From: CADEDV01 sp036383515
GTDB taxonomy: Bacteria; Bacteroidota; Bacteroidia; Chitinophagales; Chitinophagaceae
DNA length: 64,000 nt
Reading direction: 5' to 3'
Assembly: GCA_036383515.1 (NCBI GenBank)
Contig: DASVOE010000079.1
Span: 1 to 64,000 of the forward strand
Part shown: one piece after another, positions 18,492 to 27,288 of the stretch
Layout of the letters: the number at the start of each line of letters is the position of its first letter
Position numbering within the stretch: position 1 is the first letter of the stretch
Made by a program: the position numbers and the translations under genes
The notes under the pieces: generated by a model
Told to the model about the DNA's origin: nothing
Databases searched by the model: none
The model's input: the letters and a program-made list of their open reading frames with translations, nothing else

Positions 18492-18547
18492 TCAATAGTC
18501 AATAGTCAATAGTCAATAGTCAATAGTCAATAGTCAATAGTCAATAG
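18492..18547. repeat. Tandem heptanucleotide repeat, 8 copies of tcaatag
   Basis: Eight perfect copies of tcaatag in 56 bases, then a partial copy (tcaatcc). The array starts three bases upstream of the dnaE start codon. On the coding strand the unit is CTATTGA, and each copy is AT-rich. A related, broken copy of the motif lies at 22372-22398. Unit length 7 means that changes in copy number would alter spacing between promoter or ribosome entry and start codon. Confidence 0.95.
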
Positions 18548-18602
18548 TCAATCCGATTTCGGCTGCAAATTTCCGATTGTTTATTGATTTAAAACGCGAT
18601 GT

Positions 18603-19838
18603 TTATTTCTTTTTAAAACTAAATACACTGATCGATCCGTTGGAATAACTGCATACCCAGGCTTCCAGTTTTTCTTCGCTCTCATAAATATCTACACCTA
18701 CAGGATGTCCTTTGCAGGGCAGCGAAACCACTTTTTCAAAACTGTCATCATTGATCTTAAAGACATCTACAAAGTCGCTGCTATAACAGGTTACAAATAA
18801 AAACTTATGATTTTTTGATAAGATGATCGTCCGGGGTTGTGCATGTGTGGAAGCAGTGAACAATGTGTTACCGGTTTCTACATCAATAGCTGCTACTTTG
18901 CCCAAACTGTTGTACGAAACAAAAAGACGGCCGCTGCTGTCCATTACAATATGCCGCGGATTAGCAGCTACCGCAATATCTTTTTCTTTCATCCAGACTG
19001 AGTTATTAATAACTGCTATACTGGCTCCGCCCATGATGGCAACATAAGAGCGGTTGTTTTTGTCATCTACAACAATTCCCCGGGGAATTGATGATACCGG
19101 AACAGTGCTGAGGACTTTGGCAAAAGGATATTTGTCTTTATCCATTTCCAGTACACTTACATTATAGGAGTGCCAGTTGCTTACGAGTAAATATTTACTA
19201 TCAGCAGTCCGTGAAATGATCTTGGGTGTTTTACCGGTTTTGATGAGAGGTACATTAAAAGAATCTTTTTTTGAGATACCGGGGTATACCACTGTTATTT
19301 TCTTCACGGCCTGTTTGAGTGTGTCCGGCTTCTTTCCATTTTCCGAAATGGAATCCACTCTTATCGGAACGATACCTTCCGCATTGTGAAGCGATACCCA
19401 TAATATTTGATCATCATGGCTAAAACAGGCTTCCACCGGTTTTTCCTCAAAAGAAGAAATAGGTTTTTGATTTACATAATCCCAGCCGGTTCCTTTATTG
19501 GGTTTGAATTTGAATTCACGGATTATTTTCCGGGAAGGCTGATCAAATTCATACACACTCATTCCTTCAAGGTTCATTGCATAGAGCTTTGAGCCGGTTG
19601 AATTGAAGAGTACTGATTTGGTGCCGGGAGCAGCAGCCAGTCGTTCTACTTTTTCATATACCAGTTTATCATATTCCCGCAGTGAATGAAGAGGTAGCAG
19701 GGTGTCTTTTAAAGCAAGTGACTCTGTTATTTCTATTCCTGAAATGTTTTCGGCAGCAAGTGTTTTACCCGGGTTTAAGTCGTATCCACAGGCAACGAAT
19801 AGTAAACTGATAAAGGGTAAGTATGATGAGGCGGACAT
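18603..19838 (-). CDS. Beta-propeller (YncE/NHL-like) lipoprotein
   Basis: A 411-residue lipoprotein with lipobox Cys near residue 17 (LLFVACG). The body is a WD/YVTN-type beta-propeller with repeated units of about 45 residues, seen as GTKSVLFNSTGSKLYAMNL, LLVSNWHSYNVSVLEMD, PRGIVVDDKNNRSYVAIMGG, PRHIVMDSSGRLFVSYN, PRTIILSKNHKFLFVTCYS and HPVGVDIYESEEKLEAWVC. Such proteins often bind or display peptides or act as scaffolds; no enzyme motif is visible. ATG at 19838 is chosen because a signal peptide begins there; the TTG start at 19856 adds six residues that fit less well. It is transcribed towards dnaE, with its stop codon about 55 bases from the repeat array. Confidence 0.78.
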   Translation of the reverse strand: MSASSYLPFISLLFVACGYDLNPGKTLAAENISGIEITESLALKDTLLPLHSLREYDKLVYEKVERLAAAPGTKSVLFNSTGSKLYAMNLEGMSVYEFDQPSRKIIREFKFKPNKGTGWDYVNQKPISSFEEKPVEACFSHDDQILWVSLHNAEGIVPIRVDSISENGKKPDTLKQAVKKITVVYPGISKKDSFNVPLIKTGKTPKIISRTADSKYLLVSNWHSYNVSVLEMDKDKYPFAKVLSTVPVSSIPRGIVVDDKNNRSYVAIMGGASIAVINNSVWMKEKDIAVAANPRHIVMDSSGRLFVSYNSLGKVAAIDVETGNTLFTASTHAQPRTIILSKNHKFLFVTCYSSDFVDVFKINDDSFEKVVSLPCKGHPVGVDIYESEEKLEAWVCSYSNGSISVFSFKKK

Positions 19839-20078
19839 AATATCAATAATAGGCAAATAATTTCAACCGGCCATCGCTTGATCCATCTCAATAACTCACA
19901 ACATGTTAGCAACTTAAATCGCTTGAGGAGAGAAAGTTATCCCCGGGCAATTTTGTGGCACAAAATTCGTTAAGGGATGTGGCTTTTATTCCACAGTAAA
20001 AGTATATTTTTGCCCGCCTGCCGAAAGGTGGCTCTGAATCAAAGCCGACCCTACCATCACCTGAAAAAACGCCGTATA

Positions 20079-20852
20079 ATGGTTAAAAACATTTTTTACG
20101 CAGCAGGCCTCCTCGTTTTATTGGCAAGTTGTTCAAGTCTGAAGCCTCTTAATTTTACCAGCAGTAAACCTGTGCAAACTTCTGCTGTGGGTAATACTGA
20201 AGCTTCTTCCCATAGCAATAAAAATTCAGTAAAATTTATTGATGATATCGCTGTAACTGCCCGGCCAGCAGATCAACCGGAAGTTAAAAATGAAAAAATC
20301 AACGCTTCAAAAAAAGAAACGGTTAACACAAGAGGTTTTTCGATAGAAGAAACAAAGCCCGAATCTTCGTTTTATGGAGATCGTTCAGCGACAATAGAAA
20401 ATGCTTCCAAACTCCAATTAAAGTATTCTATTCTTTTAAATACAGAAGTAGAACAATTACAGGATAAAGCATTATTAGAAAGTGTTGATGCATGGTACGG
20501 CACCCGCTACAGGATGGGAGGCACTACAAAAAAAGGCATTGACTGCTCTGCGTTTGTTCAGGCCGTGTTTGCTGCTGCTTATAGCTTTTCATTACCCCGC
20601 ACAGCAAGGGAACAATATAAAGCAGCTAAACGTATATCCCGGACAGAATTGAAAGAAGGCGACCTCGTTTTCTTCAATACTACTGGTGGTGTATCTCATG
20701 TAGGCATCTATATGCAGAATAATAAATTCATTCATGCATCTGCTTCCAAAGGTGTTACCGTCAGTGATATGTATGATCCTTATTACCTGAGCCGCTATAT
20801 CGGTGCCGGAAGAGTTAATGATAAAAAGGACATGGCACTTTCTTCCAATTAA
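20079..20852 (+). CDS. NlpC/P60 cell-wall hydrolase, lipoprotein
   Basis: A 257-residue lipoprotein (MVKNIFYAAGLLVLLASC). Residues 25-115 form a low-complexity linker rich in Ser, Lys and Glu. The C-terminal NlpC/P60 domain has the catalytic Cys in KKGIDCSAFVQAVF, the ordered block LPRTAREQYKAAKRI, DLVFFNTTGGVSHVGIYM with the catalytic His, and FIHASASKGV. Such enzymes cut D-Glu-diaminopimelate bonds in peptidoglycan. An open frame reaches upstream to 19977, but those codons read as non-coding, and ATG at 20079 begins the lipoprotein signal. Its end overlaps the convergent flippase gene by four bases. Confidence 0.9.
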   Translation: MVKNIFYAAGLLVLLASCSSLKPLNFTSSKPVQTSAVGNTEASSHSNKNSVKFIDDIAVTARPADQPEVKNEKINASKKETVNTRGFSIEETKPESSFYGDRSATIENASKLQLKYSILLNTEVEQLQDKALLESVDAWYGTRYRMGGTTKKGIDCSAFVQAVFAAAYSFSLPRTAREQYKAAKRISRTELKEGDLVFFNTTGGVSHVGIYMQNNKFIHASASKGVTVSDMYDPYYLSRYIGAGRVNDKKDMALSSN

Positions 20853-22357
20853 GACTTGCGGATCCTCAATTTCTTTTTTACTGTTTGCATCACCGGATGA
20901 ATGTCGGGAGATAGTTTCATGTAAACGGTTCCTGTCGTATACAAAACTATAAATGCAATGCTGCGCACTACCAATCCTCCAAACCCATGGAGATGAATAA
21001 AAGCATAATAACAGGTGGTAAAACAGGCCGTCGCCAATATAACGGTATATAAAGACTGTATCGTGAAAGGCGATAACCTGAATTTTTTCCAGAGAAAAAT
21101 AATGCGGATAATATTATAAATCGTGATAGAAATAAAATTAGCGATAGCCGGACCAATCAGATCATACTTTACAGTAAGTATATAGGTCAATGGCAGCATC
21201 AACGCTAAAAGAGTAACGCCGCTGATCAATTCAAATTTCCAGTAATTGGAAGTGGAAATGATCTGTGCATTAACTCCTGTGCCCATATCAACGATCCGTG
21301 TCAACCCCAGTAACAGGAAAACATAGAATCCCTGCAGGTAAACATCTTTAAGATGAAAAGTGATGATGGCTTCTTTATAATTTAGAGCAATCAAAACAAA
21401 AAGGCCGGAAGCAAAAACAAGCTGGTTGATGGATGACCGCTGGTAAATGCGTTGCAGCATCGCCATATTCTTCTCTTTCCATGCTCTCGAAAGATGCGTG
21501 ATGGATGCGGCCACAATACCCCGCTGTGGTGCCTGTATCACACTTCCCATTATTTGCGCTAAGGCAAAAATACCGGCCTTCGCTGTACCATCCTGTAAAA
21601 CAGAAGCAATAACAATCGTATCAAACACCTGTGAGATGGTGAAGATGATCGTGCCGGCATACATAAATGTGCAAAGCCTGATGATCTTGCCAAAATACCG
21701 GCGACTTACTTTGCTTAGTTTAAAAGCAAAATGAATTTTTTTAGTGACCACGAGGTAAATGAACAATGTGATCGCTATGCCGGGATATGTAAAAGCGTAT
21801 AATTTAATAAACAGGTCGAAGTCTTTGATCACCCCCATGATCATAAGAACGATCAGCACAGTTGTCAATACCCGCCATTGTACTTCTTTTAAAAAACTGG
21901 TGATAACAGGCTTGCCAACATTCCATGTATAAGCTTCCAGCACCGAATAGATCGTAAGGCCAAGCCCCATGGGAAATATCCAGTAATAATAGGATACCAG
22001 TAGCGGGGAGTGTTCTCCGAATTTTCGTATCACCAGGTGTTTGAAAAACCAACCGGCAATCATTACGAGTATAAAGCCGATAAGACTAACAACCAATGCC
22101 CAGGTGATCATATCATTCTTCCGGGGCGGAAGATGATCGGCATAATAATGATAGAATTTAAAAATATAAGAAGGCATAGCCATCATCGCAAACACACACA
22201 TCATGGAAGCAATGGCAATAAAAATACTGGTGAGGCCGTATTGTTCTTCAGTAAAAAATCCTTCTTTAGTAAAAAAATAAGTATTGAGCAGGCCCACAGC
22301 AAAGCCAATATAAATAACCAGCGAGGAAATAATGCTTTGCCTTCGGATGGAGCTCAT
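20849..22357 (-). CDS. Polysaccharide flippase (Wzx/MATE-like, MOP superfamily)
   Basis: A 502-residue integral membrane protein with about 14 hydrophobic helices and the N-terminal sequence SSIRRQSIISSLVIYIGF, typical of oligosaccharide flippases of the MOP superfamily. It should move lipid-linked glycans across the inner membrane. Other stretches include PSYIFKFYHYYADHLPPRK, APQRGIVAASITHLSRAW and GINAQIIS-like GVNAQIISTSNYW. No glycan synthesis genes adjoin it, so it may serve a cluster elsewhere. An AT-rich repeat resembling the dnaE array lies 15 bases upstream of its ATG. Confidence 0.83.
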   Translation of the reverse strand: MSSIRRQSIISSLVIYIGFAVGLLNTYFFTKEGFFTEEQYGLTSIFIAIASMMCVFAMMAMPSYIFKFYHYYADHLPPRKNDMITWALVVSLIGFILVMIAGWFFKHLVIRKFGEHSPLLVSYYYWIFPMGLGLTIYSVLEAYTWNVGKPVITSFLKEVQWRVLTTVLIVLMIMGVIKDFDLFIKLYAFTYPGIAITLFIYLVVTKKIHFAFKLSKVSRRYFGKIIRLCTFMYAGTIIFTISQVFDTIVIASVLQDGTAKAGIFALAQIMGSVIQAPQRGIVAASITHLSRAWKEKNMAMLQRIYQRSSINQLVFASGLFVLIALNYKEAIITFHLKDVYLQGFYVFLLLGLTRIVDMGTGVNAQIISTSNYWKFELISGVTLLALMLPLTYILTVKYDLIGPAIANFISITIYNIIRIIFLWKKFRLSPFTIQSLYTVILATACFTTCYYAFIHLHGFGGLVVRSIAFIVLYTTGTVYMKLSPDIHPVMQTVKKKLRIRKS

Positions 22358-22371
22358 AGGGTAAAGATAGT

Positions 22372-22398
22372 GGTCAATAGTGAATGGTCAATAATGAG
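22372..22398. repeat. Degenerate heptad repeat upstream of the flippase gene
   Basis: ggtcaatagtgaatggtca followed by ataatgag gives two GGTCAATA units separated by TGAAT-like sequence, a diverged version of the tcaatag array at 18492. It lies 15 bases upstream of the flippase start codon. Only two or three units are recognisable. Confidence 0.5.
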
Positions 22399-22404
22399 CC
22401 GGGG

Positions 22405-24126
22405 TTAATCAACCTTTTTTAAAGAGACATAGAAGTTCTTATTGACATCTTCGATGGAATAATTGAGTGGTAATTCTTGTTCCTGCCATTGGGTGGTGGG
22501 GTTGATCAAAAACATTTTCCCCGTTCCAATTTGTAAGGGCATATTAAAGCCATCTACGCAGTTGGACCAGCGGAACGAGAGTGTTTTACCTTTTATTTTA
22601 TATTCCAGTACAGGAATTTTAATCGTTCGCAGGTATTGATCAAATATTTTTGAAAGATCTTTCTCTGATTGTTTACTCATATACGTTTCTACATCTTTTG
22701 AGTCAATCGTGCGGTGATAAAATTCTTTGTTCAGTCCCCTTAATATTTTTCTGAATAAGCTGTCGTTATTAATAACCTGCCTGATCGTATGCAGGATATT
22801 GGCTCCTTTGGCATACATATCCCCACTTCCTTCCTGGTTTACGCCATAGGTGCCGATAATGGGAATGTCGTTATCAATGTTTTTACGTAATCCCTGGCAA
22901 TATTCATCAGCCGCTTTTCTACCATACTGGCATTCTACAAATAATACTTCTGAATAATCAGTGAACCCTTCATGCACCCACATATCGGCAATATCATTCG
23001 TTGTAATATTATTGGCAAACCATTCATGACCGCTTTCGTGAATAATAATGTAATCCCATTTCTTGCCCCAGCCGCTGCCGGAAAGATCCATACCCAGGTA
23101 ACCATTCTTATAATGATTGCCATAAGCTACAGCGCTCTGGTGCTCCATGCCAAGATGCGGCGCTTCTACTAATTTGTACCCATCATTATAAAAAGGATAG
23201 GGACCAAACCAGTGTTCAAAACATTTCAACATGGGTTTTACATTACGGTCAAATTGTTTTTTGGCTTTGTCGAGATTATAATCCAATACCCAATAGTCCA
23301 AAGAGAGTTTGCCGTTCTCTCCAACATAGGAATCTTTAAAAGTTACATACTTGCCGATGTAAGGAACAATATTGTAATTATTGATAGGATTTCTTACCAG
23401 CCACGACCATACTGTACCATCAGCTTGTTTTTTTTCGGAATATAATTTTCCATTGGCTACGGCTACAAGATCACTGGGAACTTTTACCTGTATCAACGCT
23501 CCTTCATTCGGTTCATCACTCTGGTGATCTTTACAGGGATACCATACACTGGCTCCCAATCCCTGGCAGGCTACAGTCATCCACGGCCGGCCCTTTTCAT
23601 CTTTTGTAAATATCCAGCCGCCATCCCAGGGTGGATTAGATGCAATGCGTGGTGATCCTGAAAAATTGATCAATATCGAATCGATCTTATTTTTTTGTGG
23701 GGCATCTTCAATATAATAAACATTACCATCCCGTTTGTAGGTCAGGGCCCGGGGTGGTTGATGCGCTGTAGTTTCTTTATGACCCGTACTTTTCGTTACA
23801 TGAACCGCCGGTCCATCATTACTTGTCACTCCATCAATATGCATTGGTTCCTGCAGATCTATCTGCATTCTTTTTGTTGCTGGATTATTTACTACACGAT
23901 AAATAATGACGATCTGTCCTTTAATTGTTTTATCGGAAAAATTGGGCTGTATAAAAATTTTGTATTTCACCACATCCCACCAGGCCCGTTCCGGCGTTAT
24001 TGATCCCCGTAGCGTATCCTGCCGGGTAAATATTTTTTTTTGATTGAGGGGTTGTGAATAGGAGATATCCATTAAACTCAATAACAAAAGTGAAAAAAGT
24101 AATAAAGAACGGACAAGCTTCAGCAT
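22405..24126 (-). CDS. Exported M1 family zinc aminopeptidase
   Basis: A 573-residue exported peptidase (signal peptide 1-24, ending DISYS). The M1 motif HESGH (His363, Glu364, His367) with Glu386 18 residues on (HEGFTDY) forms the zinc site. The exopeptidase loop reads GMEHQSAVAYGN instead of the textbook GxMEN, a variant I associate with Bacteroidota M1 enzymes. Length is short because the C-terminal helical domain is absent or reduced. It probably trims peptides in the periplasm or outside the cell. A peptide-binding lipoprotein gene starts 63 bases away on the other strand. Confidence 0.88.
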   Translation of the reverse strand: MLKLVRSLLLFSLLLLSLMDISYSQPLNQKKIFTRQDTLRGSITPERAWWDVVKYKIFIQPNFSDKTIKGQIVIIYRVVNNPATKRMQIDLQEPMHIDGVTSNDGPAVHVTKSTGHKETTAHQPPRALTYKRDGNVYYIEDAPQKNKIDSILINFSGSPRIASNPPWDGGWIFTKDEKGRPWMTVACQGLGASVWYPCKDHQSDEPNEGALIQVKVPSDLVAVANGKLYSEKKQADGTVWSWLVRNPINNYNIVPYIGKYVTFKDSYVGENGKLSLDYWVLDYNLDKAKKQFDRNVKPMLKCFEHWFGPYPFYNDGYKLVEAPHLGMEHQSAVAYGNHYKNGYLGMDLSGSGWGKKWDYIIIHESGHEWFANNITTNDIADMWVHEGFTDYSEVLFVECQYGRKAADEYCQGLRKNIDNDIPIIGTYGVNQEGSGDMYAKGANILHTIRQVINNDSLFRKILRGLNKEFYHRTIDSKDVETYMSKQSEKDLSKIFDQYLRTIKIPVLEYKIKGKTLSFRWSNCVDGFNMPLQIGTGKMFLINPTTQWQEQELPLNYSIEDVNKNFYVSLKKVD

Positions 24127-24189
24127 ATTCTGCAGATTAATGATCGTATTTGTAATAGTTTGCTAATTTAGACACCTTAGGATTAATAC

Positions 24190-25818
24190 ATGAACCGATT
24201 AACAAAATATTTTCCACTTTTAGCCGCAACCCTTTTAATGATGATGTCCTGTTCTTCTAAAAAGAACAGCGGGAAAAAGATATTTCATTATAATGAACAA
24301 ACCGGCATTGCTTCCTTAGACCCCACATTTGCCAAGAACCAATCTATCATGTGGCCCATCCATCAACTGTATAATACCCTGGTAGAAGTAGATGATAGTC
24401 TTCATATCGTTCCCTCATTGGCTAAAAGCTGGGACATATCGGAAGACAGGCTTACCTATATTTTTCACCTGAGAGATGATGTTTTCTTTCATGACGATGC
24501 ATGTTTCCCGGGCAATAAAGGAAGAAAATTGACAGCCAATGATGTTGCTTATAGTTTATCCCGTATTATCAATAAGCAAACAGCCAGCCCCGGCTCTTGG
24601 ATATTCAACCGCAAAATAGATTCGTTACAACCCTTTACTGCTATTGATGATACTACTTTTCAACTCAAACTATCTCGGCCATACAATCCTATCACCGGCA
24701 TTTTATCCATGCAATATTGTTCTATAGTGCCTGAAGAAGCAGTAGAAAAATATGGAGATGCATTCCGGCGTCATCCTGTTGGTACCGGGCCATTCCAGTT
24801 TGTGGCCTGGGAAGAAGGACAGGCATTGGTACTTAAAAAGAATGACCACTATTTTGAAAAAGACACAGCTGGTAATCGCTTACCTTATATTGATGGCATC
24901 AAAATAACTTTTTATGACAGCAAAGCCACTGAGTTTTTATTACTACGTCAAAAAAAGCTGGAATTCATTAATGATATTGATGCTTCGTTTAAAGACGAGG
25001 TACTGACAAAAAAAGGAACATTGCGTAAAGACTGGGAAGGCAAAATTCAGTTACACACCAGTCCTTATTTGAATATCGAATACCTGGGTATATTAGTAGA
25101 TACCACTAATGCCTTATTACAAAATTCACCTACAAGATTCACCAAAATAAGACAGGCGATCAATTATGGATTTGACAGAAAAAAACTTGTCCTGTATCTC
25201 CGTAATTCATTGGGCACGGCGGCAGAATCGGGGTTTGTGCCTATGGGCTTACCTTCCTTTGATGCGAACCTCGTAAAAGGATATCATTACGATCCTGCTA
25301 AAAGCCGGCAGCTCCTGGCTGAAGCAGGTTTTCCTGAGGGCAACAATTTACCCGTCATAAAATTATATACCATTTCCATTTATGCTGAGATCGGCAATTT
25401 CATCGCCAAACAATTACAGGAAAGCGGTATCAATGTGCAGGTAGAAGTAGTGCAAAAACATTTGCTGCTGGAAATGACATCCAATTCAAGAGCTTCTTTT
25501 TTCCGTGGTAGCTGGATAGCCGATTACCCTGATGCGGAAAATTATTTATCCGTCTTTTATTCCAAAAACCCTGCACCACCGAATTATACAAGATACAAGA
25601 GTCCGCAGTTTGATGCCTTGTTTGAAAAGGCATTATTGGAAGAAAATGATTCTATGCGGTATGAACTATACCGGCAAGCCGACCAGGTGATGATCAATGA
25701 TGCACCGGTGGTACCGCTATGGTATGATAAAGCCGTTCATTTAGTGCAAATGAATGTAAAGGATTTTAATGCCAATGCTTTAAATCTATTGGAGCTGCGG
25801 AGGGTGAGAATTGAATAA
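24190..25818 (+). CDS. Peptide/oligopeptide ABC-transporter substrate-binding lipoprotein (family 5)
   Basis: A 542-residue lipoprotein (lipobox MMMSCSS, Cys near residue 21). The sequence is a standard SBP_bac_5 receptor: GIASLDPTFAKNQSIMWPI, LYNTLVEVDDSLHIVPSLA, YIFHLRDDVFFHDDACF, TGPFQFVAWEEGQALVL, RQAINYGFDRKKLVLYLRN and PDAENYLSVFYSKN. Such proteins capture peptides or nickel/opines for import. The permease and ATPase genes are not adjacent. The divergent M1 aminopeptidase upstream would make peptide uptake a natural partner role, which is inference. Confidence 0.9.
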   Translation: MNRLTKYFPLLAATLLMMMSCSSKKNSGKKIFHYNEQTGIASLDPTFAKNQSIMWPIHQLYNTLVEVDDSLHIVPSLAKSWDISEDRLTYIFHLRDDVFFHDDACFPGNKGRKLTANDVAYSLSRIINKQTASPGSWIFNRKIDSLQPFTAIDDTTFQLKLSRPYNPITGILSMQYCSIVPEEAVEKYGDAFRRHPVGTGPFQFVAWEEGQALVLKKNDHYFEKDTAGNRLPYIDGIKITFYDSKATEFLLLRQKKLEFINDIDASFKDEVLTKKGTLRKDWEGKIQLHTSPYLNIEYLGILVDTTNALLQNSPTRFTKIRQAINYGFDRKKLVLYLRNSLGTAAESGFVPMGLPSFDANLVKGYHYDPAKSRQLLAEAGFPEGNNLPVIKLYTISIYAEIGNFIAKQLQESGINVQVEVVQKHLLLEMTSNSRASFFRGSWIADYPDAENYLSVFYSKNPAPPNYTRYKSPQFDALFEKALLEENDSMRYELYRQADQVMINDAPVVPLWYDKAVHLVQMNVKDFNANALNLLELRRVRIE

Positions 25819-25843
25819 GTGAATGAGCAAACAAGAACTTTTG

Positions 25844-25908
25844 CCGGGAAGACGGTAAGACGTGAAGGAATATTAAAACTACACTTTACCAACTTACCGA
25901 TTTCCCGG
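25844..25908. repeat. Long imperfect inverted repeat between convergent genes
   Basis: Arms 25844-25867 (ccgggaagacggtaagacgt then gaag) and 25884-25908 (mirror, ending atttcccgg) pair with a few mismatches around an AT-rich centre. It lies between the SBP lipoprotein and msrA, which converge, so it can act as a bidirectional terminator. The units ggaagacg and ggtaagacg also repeat within each arm. Just beyond is a stretch ctttgtgtcctttgagcc, a type of degenerate repeat I recall from many Bacteroidota intergenic regions. Confidence 0.6.
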
Positions 25909-25960
25909 TTATTATTTCTAATTAAAGCTTTGTGTCCTTTGAGCCTTCGTGGGACATCTC

Positions 25961-26656
25961 TTAATGATCTTTCTTCAATTTATCTTTAAACACTTTACGG
26001 AATTTTTCCAGCTTGGGTTGAATAACGATACGGCAATAAGGATTGCTGTTGCCATTATTCTCATAATACTGCTGGTGATAATCTTCCGCCACATAAAATT
26101 TACTGTAGGGCGTTATTTCTGTAACGATCGGGTTATTGAATGCACCGCTTTTATTCAGTTCTTCTTTATACTTCTCCGCTTTTTGTTTTTGTTCATCATT
26201 ATGATAAAAAATGCCGCTGCGGTATTGCGTACCTACATCTGCACCCTGGCGATTGAGCGTAGTAGGGTCGTGTGTTTGCCAGAATACTTCCAGCAATTCA
26301 TCAAACGTAATCTTAGCCGGATCATACACGATCTGCAATGCTTCTGCATGCCCGGTTTGCCCGGTACTCACCGTTTTATAATCCGGGTTTTCAGTTTGAC
26401 CGCCGGTGTATCCTGATTCAGCACTGATCACTCCATCCAGTTCTTCAAACACGGCTTCGGTGCACCAGAAACATCCGTTGGCAAATGTAGCCGTATCATA
26501 TTTTGAAGGATCAGATGGTTTCGTTGCTGTTTTGTCAGCGGCGGCTATGGGTTTTGACTCATTCATTTTTATATCTGTTTTTTGTGTTTGGGCACATGCA
26601 CTTAAAGTAGTAACGGCCAGTGTGGCCCAGATAAACGCTGGCTTCATAAGTTTCAT
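25961..26656 (-). CDS. msrA: Peptide methionine (S)-S-oxide reductase, lipoprotein form
   Basis: A 231-residue enzyme that repairs methionine sulfoxide. The active site GCFWCTEAVFEELDGV holds the catalytic Cys, and YTGGQTENPDYKTVSTGQTGHAE-type sequence and YHNDEQKQKAEKYKEEL follow as in the family. A signal peptide and lipobox Cys (LSACAQ) precede it, so it acts outside the cytoplasm, probably on exported proteins. ATG at 26656 (or 26647) starts at the signal peptide; an upstream ATG at 26725 would add a stretch that fits poorly. There is no fused MsrB domain. Reducing power must reach it across the membrane. Confidence 0.94.
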   Translation of the reverse strand: MKLMKPAFIWATLAVTTLSACAQTQKTDIKMNESKPIAAADKTATKPSDPSKYDTATFANGCFWCTEAVFEELDGVISAESGYTGGQTENPDYKTVSTGQTGHAEALQIVYDPAKITFDELLEVFWQTHDPTTLNRQGADVGTQYRSGIFYHNDEQKQKAEKYKEELNKSGAFNNPIVTEITPYSKFYVAEDYHQQYYENNGNSNPYCRIVIQPKLEKFRKVFKDKLKKDH

Positions 26657-26868
26657 TTTAATAAATCTGAGTATAAATTTCGTGCAATTTCCTATCCCGG
26701 CAAGCAGGGGTTTTGTAAGTTGCATGAAATTGTTTTGTTTTTACTATTCATAACAGGTAATTAAAATAACAAATCCACATACGAATGGTTGACTTAAAAA
26801 GATGTTGAGGGAGGATACTTATAACCTGTTTAACAATTATAGTAGTAAACGGCAGCCCAACTAAGAAT

Positions 26869-27285
26869 ATGAAAGAAGAAAAGATCAATACCTGCGTTAT
26901 CCGCCTTAGGCCCGGCGAAGATATTAAGCAGGGGATTGAAAAATCAGTAAAGGAAAACAATATACAGGCAGGCTGGATAAATACTGCAGTAGGGAGTTTA
27001 ACGGCGTATAGGATCCGGTTTGCTAACCAGTCCGCAGGAAGTGCTGGTAATGGACATTTTGAAATAGTAAGTCTCACAGGTACTTTGAGTGTAAATGGCT
27101 CTCATCTTCATATTAGTGTAAGTGACAGCGCCGGTAAAACAACAGGCGGTCATTTATTGGAAGGCTGCACGGTTTACACTACAGCGGAGATCATCATTCA
27201 ATACAGCAATAAATATTTATTTACAAGAGAAAAAGATGGAACCACTCCCTGGAATGAATTGCAGATCAGGGAGAACAAAGTGTAG
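26869..27285 (+). CDS. PPC domain (DUF296) protein
   Basis: A 138-residue soluble protein covering a single PPC/DUF296 domain: IRLRPGEDIKQGIEKSVKE, AGWINTAVGSLTAYRIRFA, FEIVSLTGTLSVNGSHLHISV and GGHLLEGCTVYTTAEIII. The three conserved His (HLH and GGH) are the probable metal ligands seen in bacterial and archaeal trimeric forms. Plant relatives bind DNA through AT-hooks; this one has no AT-hook, so a DNA-binding role is not implied. It ends three bases from the convergent SulP gene. Confidence 0.88.
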   Translation: MKEEKINTCVIRLRPGEDIKQGIEKSVKENNIQAGWINTAVGSLTAYRIRFANQSAGSAGNGHFEIVSLTGTLSVNGSHLHISVSDSAGKTTGGHLLEGCTVYTTAEIIIQYSNKYLFTREKDGTTPWNELQIRENKV

Positions 27286-27288
27286 CAA

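Noticed and set aside
18492..18547. CRISPR array
   Set aside because: Units are seven bases with no spacers, so this is a simple tandem repeat.
22405..24126. M1 peptidase loss of function because of GMEH instead of GxMEN
   Set aside because: I associate this variant with Bacteroidota M1 enzymes, and the zinc site is complete.
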